This document shows positions 56,201-64,000 of a stretch of DNA of 64,000 nucleotides, piece by piece. The stretch is from positions 31,299,473-31,363,472 of the forward strand of contig NC_069122.1 in assembly GCF_026914265.1 (NCBI RefSeq), given 5' to 3'. The notes below the pieces were generated by a model, which searched no databases, was not told where the DNA came from, and was given only the letters and a program-made list of their open reading frames with translations. Numbering within the stretch: the first letter of the stretch is position 1; each line of letters starts with the position of its first letter. The stretch is from Mya arenaria (Eukaryota > Mollusca > Bivalvia > Myida > Myidae). A program made the position numbers and the translations under genes.

Positions 56201-58134
56201 AAACATTGATTCAGGCTAGCTTAATTGGTTCTGGGCTCAGTTTCAAGTCTAGCTGAATCACTTTGATGATTTGATTGAGAAATCTTTCTAATCAAGTACA
56301 CCTAAGTCTTCCCCCCACCACTGAGTGGGAAAGCTGTTGACAAATTATTGGCATTGTTCTTTAGGCCTTTTATGTGCTGTTTTAAACTTTAAAGTGTGTC
56401 AATCAAAAAAGACTTCAGCTTTAATTGTACTGCTACCATCATTTTTATTACCTACATGTCAATAATTGGATTTTTGTAAATGACTGTTCAATTTTATTTT
56501 TTGCACCTAGTTAAGTACTATCAGAATAAATATAAGTTAATTCAAGACACTGAAAATGTGTATCACAAATTGTTTAATGTTAAATGTTACAATTGGAAAA
56601 ATGCCACATATCTCTAATTGTTGAAAGGTACCACAAGAGACAAGCCAATCATCAAGTCAGCACAATCCTAGCGCAGCAAGATACCAATCAAATGCGGTGA
56701 GTTGCCTATTTAAAACATGAAAGAATGTTCTTTTCTATTAACATTTATAGCCAATAAAGTCCATTGTTGTCATTTCACTTAAATTAGTAATTAATGTTTA
56801 ATCTCAAACAAGTTATAAATAGAATTTTAAAACCAGATTTTTTTTTCAACAATCCAGGCTTGTTATGTTAAAATTTTCAAACTGGATCTAATGAGCATTC
56901 TATGGTTGCATTTTATTGTGTTAATATATTTGTTTAATATATTTATTTAATTTCTTTTCAAGGATGTTTCCATGCCATCTGTACGAAGATCCCCGAGGAA
57001 GCCAAAAACTGTTAATTCATCAGATATGGTCAGTAACAACATCTGTTTAAGAACTAGATATTCATTAAAGGTACTCTACACCAGAATAGCATCAAAAAGA
57101 TAATTTCTGTAACGAATCTCAGGACAATTATTTAATAAAAGGTTTTACTTTTTGATATCATAATTGTAAAAAAATAAATTGAGTGGGAGACCGGGTTCAA
57201 ACCGGTGTTGCCAAAATTGCAGTCCTGTGTTGTCTCCACTGTGCTATGAAGACTTACCCTAAACTGTTATATATAAATATTTAAGCTATATATACCTAAC
57301 TTGGTAATATCTCAGGATAGACCAGCCAAGTTTTTAGGCATGTAATTTTGGTTTTTAATCATTTGTATATCCTATTCAATATAGAACCTTTCTTAAGAAT
57401 TTCACATATTTGTTTACTCTTGGCACAAATGTTTAAATTTCTTCAATCATGTCTGATACTAGTTCTTGTTATTTTGTGTTGAAATGATAGCAGTTGCTGT
57501 TTGTGATTGCAGGTCAAACTCCTGGAACATAGTGATATACTGATAGACAGAGATCTTAAAAGAAAGGCGTGCTCTGCAGCGAAGACAAAATCTGGTAAGG
57601 AGGGATCAGTCCTTCTTTACCGTCTCTGTAGTGGGCTTTTTTCTATCAAGGAAATGGCAACTTGCAGAGGTCTAGGCATAGGCCAAGCAAAATCAGACCC
57701 ATCTAGGCCTACCCTGGATCAAGCAAAAGTCAAATTACTGAAAGGTTGGTACATCCTTCCCCCAACAATAAAAATAGGGACAGCCAGCAATATTTGATTA
57801 GTATACAGATATTATGTATAGCATACAGATGCGCTCAGATTGAATTAATTATCATATCTGAATTTAGACCTAAAACATACATGTATCAATGATAAACGAT
57901 AATTGTGCTATGTTAGTTATTGTTCTTTTATTATTGTATAATTAATTCTAAAGATGATGCCAATTATTCATATTTCTCTATACAGTTGTGTAATGCTGAA
58001 TTCTTGTTGATACAGATTATGTTGTTACATGGTGCAAAGCCGAGTCCAAACGTATACCAACAGAGGCGGAGATGAATGGGGCGATTACCGAAAGAATTGG
58101 CTATGCAAGAAAGCAGATGAAAGCAAGAAAATAG
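53300..58134 (+). CDS. BEN-domain protein encoded by the transposon, 8 exons, 526 aa
   Basis: Exons: 53300-53471, 54399-55016, 55323-55441, 55982-56167, 56628-56696, 56963-57028, 57513-57744, 58016-58134. All introns are GT-AG, phases are 1,1,0,0,0,0,1, and the total is 1,581 nt (527 codons with TAG), open throughout. The N-terminus (MFACIYFKEDSTLSVVNEKD) resembles the small N-terminal domain of BEND5-like proteins. A Lys-rich stretch (SPKKKQKKEVAKQ, about 125-137) could be a nuclear signal. The middle is Ser/Thr/Gln-rich. The last two exons (about 411-526) form a BEN domain: RDLKRKACSAAKTKSG, LLYRLCSGLFSIKEMA, LDQAKVKLLKDYVVTWC and a basic end ARKQMKARK. BEN domains bind DNA. Placement between TIRs suggests it binds the subterminal repeats. 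An in-frame ATG 25 codons upstream (53225) overlaps the foldback; 53300 is preferred for its family-like start. Confidence 0.85.
57186..57252 (-). repeat. tRNA-like SINE head in an intron
   Basis: On the minus strand TAGCACAGTGG fits a pol III A box and GGTTTGAACCC a B box about 45 bp later, followed by 'ggtctcccactc'. This is a typical tRNA-derived SINE start. It lies in intron 6 of the BEN-domain gene and points away from that gene's direction. Confidence 0.55.
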
Positions 58135-58633
58135 AACAATTAATATTAGTCATGTGCTTAGGATCTGGTTAGAAAAAAAATACTCTGGAATATTATAGCA
58201 AATTCTTAGTACATTTGACTGATAAGTGGACCAATATTTTTGTAACATTTATGCATTATGAAAGTGACAATAAGAAATGCCATTAATGACCTTTGCTTAT
58301 GTTGACAGAAAGAGTTTTGCCCGTTTTGTATTCATTTTAGAATTTTTTAATAATGAATTGTAGTGATGTTTGAATGTGTAAACTAATTTAGCATTGTTGT
58401 TGAATTTCAAAATGGTCATGACACAATCATTTGTTTGGTTTGCTATGTAAACTTCTTTTAAAATTTATATTCATGCATATATATTAAGAATGTTGAATTT
58501 TATTGTGTGGTGTCCATAACCTTTTTAAGTCTTGTAATTCTATGAAAAATTACTATAAATCAAAATCCATTCAAACTGTAATGTTTTTTTTTAATTATGA
58601 ACAAAAATAAATGGTTTAATTGCATTATTGTTT

Positions 58634-59029
58634 GACTGTAAATTCTACACCTGTAAATCTGAAATTTGGTCTGTAATTTTTACACCTGTAAATCAGAAAT
58701 TACGCCTGTAATTTTTACACCTGTAAATCTGAAATTACGCCTGTAAATTCTACACCTGTAAATCTAAAAAGGACGCCTGTAATTTCTACACCTGTAAAAT
58801 CTGAAATTACACCTGTAAAATATTGATGAAAATTACGCCTAATTTAAATATTTCGCGCCATTTTACAGGTCATTTACGCCTGTATTACAGGTCTTTTACA
58901 CCTGTAAATGAACTATGATTGAAGTGAATTCCAGCTGTATTCTTAAAATTACAGCTGTAAAATCATGAAAAATTACAGGTCTTTTACAGGTCTGTTACGG
59001 GTCTTTTACAGTTGGAATTTTCGTACAGG
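58634..59029. repeat. right terminal/subterminal repeat zone
   Basis: About twenty copies of ACACCTGTAA, ACGCCTGTAA and ACAGGTCTTTTA-type motifs, then the terminal repeat ending at 59029. Mostly inverted relative to the left zone, as expected for an element with long repetitive ends. Confidence 0.85.
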
Positions 59030-59211
59030 TTGGATTAAACATTTACCATGTTCAGGGCGGGACACTATCAGTAACCTGAGACACCCAATTTTCTGACAGG
59101 ATTACCTAGTGTTTGAAAATCGGACTCCTTTGCTATCGATAATCGAATCGAATCGGACCAAGCATTTCGATTTACTATCGGACAATAATCGAAAGTTCAT
59201 AATATCAGTAA

Positions 59212-60431
59212 GGCCACAACAAATTGATCATTTGTTCTACGAATTTTGCCCAAAAAAAGTAGGAGCGAGCGAGCGAAAAAAAATTAAAATACTTTTTTTT
59301 TAATTTCAGGCAATTCAGAGGCGAGCGCAAGGCGAAAAATTAAAAAAATATATAAAAAGTTTATTTCTTACCAAATATATCATGCAATATGTCAAGAAAT
59401 GCTTTTTAATTGCAAACATAGGTTCTTAGTTTAAATATAAATTAAAAGGTTTTGATTGTATCACATGAAAATCTGTCTCAATATATAAAAAAATGGCAAT
59501 AAGATCCAGTGCTTTACTATTAACTTCAATTTAAGCATGGATATATTGTAAAGACAACATTCCTCATAGTAACGTGCAATTATTCGAAGACCAAAAAGAA
59601 AACTATTGTATTCATCCCGTAACTTAATACTATCACAAAATAATTTTATTTAGACTAGTAAGAGTAATTCATCATTTGAGCATTTTCAAAAATTGGGTCA
59701 GGTCTATATTTGAACCTCTTGAAGCAAATGATAAGGTTGTAGTGACTTTGACATTGATAATTAAGAACTGAGAAATGCATTTTAGAATTTAAAAAATAAC
59801 TCACGGAAACATGTTCATTTGTTGTATGTCGAGTGTCCGTGTATTTTAATATAAGTTTTGCACTCAAAATCTGATTTAGTTATTATTTAACACTAAATTT
59901 TGAGTACAAAACAATGAATTACTTAAAACACACATAAATAATTATTGCCTTCGACGCTGTGAAACTGTTGTTGTTTACTGAAGACTATAATCCATTGACT
60001 ATGACACTGATTTTCAATTAAAAATGTGTATTTTACATTTACGAAAACTGAAAGTATCCTGCAAATTAATACCGGAAATAAATAACAACGGTGCGTCCTG
60101 CAAAATATTCCCGACGAAAAACACTGTCAACAAATATCGGCTGTTTTGCGGTTACCCGGACCTGATTTTGTCCTGACACGAGGAAAGTTTGCTCGAGGGG
60201 AATGAAAGCATGGAAATACCTCCAAAAAAGTGCGAAGTCGACATTGCAGGTTTAAATTTTAAGTAAAAAAAACTTCAGAAAATAGAGGAAATTTAGAAGT
60301 AAAAAAAATAATAATATGCGTGGCCAAATAATGTGTGCGGACGCAAAAAAAAAAGTTTTTTTTTTTTTTTTTCGTTTTTCGAATTTTAGGTGCGGCAAAT
60401 CCGACGAACAAATGATCAATTTGTTGTGGCC
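59212..60431. mobile_element. TAA-flanked Harbinger-like MITE, 1.2 kb
   Basis: GGCCACAACAAATTGATC with perfect continuation ATTTGTTC, and exact complements at the right; TAA on both sides (59209-59211 and 60432-60434). Perfect ends indicate youth. Subterminal 'gagcgagcgagcg' as in the 41667 element. Nested in the hAT element. Confidence 0.9.
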
Positions 60432-60588
60432 TAAGCAATACATTTCTTTATACATATTATCATCATGATCATTTAAATGGTTAAACCTGAGATCAGTACG
60501 TGTCATGCTATAGTCATGCTATTTGCAACAGTAAGTTAATTTCCATAACCTTTTTTTGTCTTTTATAACTCAATGAAAAAACATAACA

Positions 60589-61222
60589 AACTAGAAATGT
60601 GTCCATAGGACACGGATGCCCCCACTTCGATTTTTTGTCACAGAAAATAAGCCATAATGATTATTCAGGATAATCTGCACATATAGGATAAGTTGAGTTG
60701 AGTTGGGTTTTACGGCATCGCAAGACTGTATAGGTTATATGGCGCCATTCAGGCAGGAAAAAAACTTGTTGGATCCACATTGGACACATACTTTTCAAGA
60801 ATTAGATTGGAAACATATATTTTTGAAGTATTTTTGGCAAAAAAGGGCCGTAACTCCTAAATGACTAAAGCGATTTCCATGACTATCGAACTTGATCAAG
60901 ATATTATGGTCACAAACATGTGTTTAAAGTTTGGTGAGGATTGGACAAACAGTTTTCAAGAATTAGATTGGAAACATATATTTTTGAAGTATTTTTGGCA
61001 AAAAAGGGCCGTAACTCCTAAATGACTAAAGCGATTTCCATGACTATCGAACTTGATCAAGATATTATGGTCACAAACATGTGTTTAAAGTTTGGTGAGG
61101 ATTGGACAAACGGTTTTCAAGAATTAGATCGGAAACAATCTTCGGGACGTACGTACATACAGACAGACAGACGTACGTACTGACAAGGGCAACCCTATAT
61201 GCCGCCACTTTGTGGGGGCATA
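60589..61222 (+). mobile_element. Helentron-like repeat with two 160-bp units
   Basis: AACTAGAAATGTGTCCATAG forms a stem-loop (GTGTCC/GGACAC) followed by GGATGCCCCC. There are two nearly identical 160-bp units (from 60793 and 60953, a partial third at 61113), an ACGT/GACA microsatellite (61147-61180) and a hairpin (GCCGCCACTTTGTGGGGGC) ending ATAAAA. Nested in the hAT element. Confidence 0.75.
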
Positions 61223-61440
61223 AAAATCAAATACTAATAATTGCACATTAATTGCAAAATGATGCACGCTGCATCAAGTAAGTTACCTTAGCGTATTATC
61301 CATGTAAAAGCATATTCAATATTTGTGAACCAGCTTAACATTCAATAAACTGTTAAATTGAACATTTCATTAGAAAATTTTATTTTCATAAAACTTCCCA
61401 AAAAAGTAAATTAATGAATTACAAACGATATTAAAAACGT

Positions 61441-61505
61441 TTTAAAAACAGAATGCATCGAGCCGGGATCACCGGTAAGACCGGACCCACTACACCATAG
61501 AGACA
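61441..61505 (-). repeat. tRNA-like segment
   Basis: On the minus strand 'tatggtgtagtggg' resembles an A box and 'gatcccggctcgatgc' a B-box region. No acceptor-stem pairing is apparent, so this is more likely a SINE or tRNA relic than a functional tRNA. Confidence 0.35.
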
Positions 61506-61704
61506 GGTTATTGAAGAAGTTTTTATGAAATATATAAACGATTAAGAACAATTTGTAATTTTGGGAGAGTTTGTACGCAAAAATGTTTACATGCACCGCA
61601 TTTGTGTAAGAGAGTGACCTTCCATGTTAAAATGACTTCAACGAGAATTTACCGGAAACAAAAATTGAAATTTACTTGACATAAACCACAACAAAAAATA
61701 CGTA

Positions 61705-62455
61705 CTGTAAATGACTGGGTATTAGACGCCCTTTTTTCCCTCAGATTTCGATGCAAATAAAATGCCTGCATATAATACCCAGCAATTTTTTTAACTTTTT
61801 TTCTGAGGTCGATTTCAAGCCGAGAGTTTGTGTCGATTTATGTAGAAAGGGATGTTACTCGCGTCATATTGATCGAGTATATACGAGTTAAAACGGCAGT
61901 TGAAGATCGGGATATGGTATATCGTAAGACGTTTATAACTTAAACAAAAATATTTTTTGATTAAAGTTATTCAATATTATTTTGAATAATAAATTGAATT
62001 GAACAATAATTAAACTTGCATATAAAAAAGCAAAGTTGGGCACTGTCAAAATATTTTTTGTCAGTTGTACGAGAAGGTGTGAAGAACTCGACTGCCTTTA
62101 ATCTGTATGTTAATGGTCTTGTTTTTCGCACTTTGTCACATTCTTTATTCTTTTCTGTAGGTGTTGACATTTTGAGAACAAACCCGTACAATATAAGGTT
62201 TTTGCATAACTTAACTTTCCATTCTCGACAGTTTATCATTGTATGGTTTTAAAGATAACCGTCGCCATTTTCACAAAAAAAAATTTTTTTATCACTGTCA
62301 ACAAACATGGTCGCCGAAAATGCTAGACGATTTAACATCTTTTCTATGCGTCTTTTAACCAAAAACATAGATTAAAAGTTTTTTTCTTGGACTTTTCACA
62401 GATTTTTTTCCCTGCGTCTATTACCCTCTATCGTCTTATACCCAGTCATTGACGG
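61705..62455. mobile_element. TA-flanked TIR element, 751 bp
   Basis: CTGTAAATGACTGGGTATTA at the left and the complement of CCGTCAATGACTGGGTATAA at the right, with TA on both sides (61703-61704 and 62456-62457). 'AGACGC' just inside is shared with the TA element at 19479. Non-coding. Confidence 0.75.
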
Positions 62456-62579
62456 TAGTTACCGGAAGTATCATTAGCGACATCGATTTTGGACAACCAC
62501 TATCGATTGTCGCCGACATAGCATTGTCATCGACGATTAATCGATTGTACTTGATTATCATTTCATCACTAGGATTACC

Positions 62580-64000
62580 ACACCACAGCCAATTTCCTAG
62601 CGAACCCGCCGGGTCACCAGATAAAAACACTTTGCCACTGTGCTAATATCATATATATTTTAAATGAAAAATAACTACAAAACTATGCTTTATCGATAAA
62701 TAAACAATCTCTTGTATATAGCAGACATGCACTGCCTGGTGCGAGGTAATTGAATGTATTCTGGGGCTGCGTTCTCTGCAGTGTTTGGTTAATAAAGTAC
62801 CGTACATACAGAGAAGCCAGACCCCTTTAAAAACAACGTCAAATTGTAACACTCAAATTTTTTACTTGCATTTTCAAAAAGCTGCTTACTTTTTTCCCGA
62901 ACTATTAAATTAGGTTAATGTAGCATTCTATGTCATATAATAAAGTAACAAAAGTCAGTACAAGTGAGTTCTAGTTAAATATTTATGAACAGGGCTTCTT
63001 AAACCCGGCAACTTGCCGGTCTGGACGGATATTGACCAAGCCAGACCAATTTCAGTTTCAAAAACTGTCGAAAAGGTCCGAAATTTTCTTTTTTTATAAT
63101 TTATGTCCAAAACGACTAAGTCAGTAAAAATTGTAGAAATTGTAATCCACAAACATTCTTGGGTCATTCACACATTCAAAATTACCCCCCAATAAAAGTG
63201 ACCTAGTTACCATCAGACCAATGCGTCCAGCTACTTTTTCCGCTACGCTGAACACGCAATATCTGTTAATAAGCAGGTGCTTGCAATTGGTCCAATCACG
63301 TGCAGTGGTAGGTCGCAGAAGACACAATTAAGCACAATGTGTTAATTATGTGCTTGCAGCTATCCGGTTTTAAAGATAAATACAACTGTCAGCAGGGACA
63401 TTTGCAAATTGCGAGTGACTTTTTCTAGACCACAAAATGTTTAAAGGAATGTAGAATAAACATGAACTTAACTCCGCTACGTAGTCGAGTGTAAACAGCA
63501 TATAAGTGGCATGTTTACACTACCAGTATAAATAAGACAGTACAGAGTCACGCTCTAGTAAGTTTTCAAAAATAGAACAAATATGGAAAAGGCCGAGTTT
63601 TATCTCGAATCTTTCCGGGATGCTGCAAGGCGTGCATAATACAAAGTGAATACAAATGAAGTAATCACCTAGCTCAATCATTTGCTAATTTTAGTGCTTT
63701 TGAGCACTATATGTTAAACCCCATCAACCTTTAAAAAATATTTCCGCCTAACTGTCAAAGTGAATAAACTTCTTCGATCGATGTGTAAATTTCTACTTTA
63801 ATTAGACAATTTTATAAGGGAATAAAAAAATAATAAAAAACTTTTGCGAGTGCTCCTCCAAGTTAAATTCGAACCCTGATTGTCAGTGTTAATCCGCAAT
63901 TTAAGCATTAATTAAAGTTCCGAATTAATTAACCTAGTCTATAGGATATCAACAGCGACACGCTTGATTAACTACAGAGTCTAAAAGCTGAGTGCGCCGC
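62580..64000. other. unassigned sequence
   Basis: No gene recognised. Seen only: 'cagggcttcttaaacccgg' near 62992 (hAT-like start without partner), a possible promoter (TATAAATA at about 63528) followed by a start codon and an 18-codon frame (MEKAEFYLESFRDAARRA) at about 63582-63639, and 'aaattcgaaccctg' near 63865. None is strong enough to name. Confidence 0.3.

Larger units (their letters stand above)
48431..59029. mobile_element. autonomous-looking EnSpm/CACTA-like transposon with transposase and BEN-domain gene
   Basis: The left end CCCGTACGAAAATTCCAACT and the right end (complement of CCTGTACGAAAATTCCAACT) differ by one base in 20. Flanking dinucleotides are TT on both sides, a candidate 2-bp target duplication. 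Inside each end lies a subterminal zone crowded with short copies of a TTACAGSYGTAA-like motif, an arrangement known from EnSpm/CACTA elements. Two divergent genes fill the body: a TNP2-like transposase to the left and a BEN-domain protein to the right. Their AATAAA signals (49000-49005 on the minus strand and 58606-58611 on the plus strand) lie just inside the subterminal zones. Both genes are uninterrupted, so the copy could be recent and active. Plant elements start CACTA; these ends do not, so placement in the CMC superfamily rests on the transposase. Confidence 0.85.
59107..62571. mobile_element. hAT-like element, 3.5 kb, perfect 8-bp target duplication
   Basis: GGATTACC precedes (59099-59106) and follows (62572-62579). 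Ends are TAGTGTTTGAAAATCGG at the left and the complement of TAGTGATGAAATGATAATC at the right. Both arms are full of 'atcgat' motifs, like the 5561-5967 MITE. Most of its length is later insertions; no hAT transposase remains. Confidence 0.85.

Noticed and set aside
61441..61505. Functional tRNA gene on the minus strand
   Set aside because: A- and B-box-like motifs are present but no acceptor or D-stem pairing is evident; kept only as a tRNA-like relic.
62992..63878. CAGGGCTTCT ... GAACCCTG pair as ends of a hAT element
   Set aside because: Inverted similarity is only a few bases and the flanks show no 8-bp duplication.

Overview
The window is eukaryotic, AT-rich and very repeat-dense, with GT-AG introns, long introns and animal-type transposons. 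The mollusc-style interspersed repeats (arrays of 'gacctagtgacc' and 'gggcaataactc' type units ending in GACC/GACG microsatellites and a GGGGGATAA hairpin) point to a bivalve mollusc. That is inferred from repeat style, not from a marker gene. Recognisable host coding sequence is small: two minus-strand, phase 1-1 cysteine-rich exons at 30520-30621 and 6956-7099 that look like parts of one extracellular GCC2/GCC3-type protein. The roughly 23 kb between them is intron filled with repeats. A tentative plus-strand first exon lies at 39607-39629.

Layout. 1-6.9 kb: a Helentron-like repeat carrying a broken PIF1-like helicase, a GC-rich MITE, a possible 3 kb hAT element, a small hAT MITE with 8-bp target duplications and a 53-bp tandem repeat. 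7-14.4 kb: the exon, a long tandem-repeat element split by a TIR element, a 2.4 kb array of 43-bp units and a broken mariner. 14.9-30.3 kb: one array of about 62-66-bp units cut in two by a 13.6 kb insertion. That insertion is a set of nested transposons: a TAA-flanked (PIF/Harbinger-like) element, a second such element inside it, a TTAA-flanked element inside that, a TA-flanked element inside that, and at the centre a LINE with ORF1 and ORF2. 30.5-39.4 kb: the second exon, another tandem-repeat element, two small TIR elements and a decayed Ty3/Gypsy retroelement with one LTR. 41.3-48.2 kb: a TAA-flanked 3 kb element hosting a MITE and a 6 x 145-bp array, then a 156-bp-unit array.

The most notable structure is at 48431-59029: a 10.6 kb, apparently intact EnSpm/CACTA-like DNA transposon. 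It has matching ends, roughly 350-bp subterminal zones packed with inverted copies of a TTACAGSYGTAA-type motif, and two divergent genes. One is a 953-aa TNP2/Transposase_21-like transposase (2 exons, minus strand). The other is a 526-aa BEN-domain protein (8 exons, plus strand; every exon joins in frame). The two genes start about 0.5 kb apart around a 107-bp foldback, and each ends just before one subterminal zone. A reasonable inference is that the BEN protein is the transposon's own DNA-binding accessory factor, analogous to TNPA of plant CACTA elements.

Immediately to the right, 59107-62571 is a hAT-like element with a perfect 8-bp target duplication, itself hosting a Harbinger-like MITE, a Helentron-like repeat and a TA-flanked element. 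The last 1.4 kb has no feature I can name.
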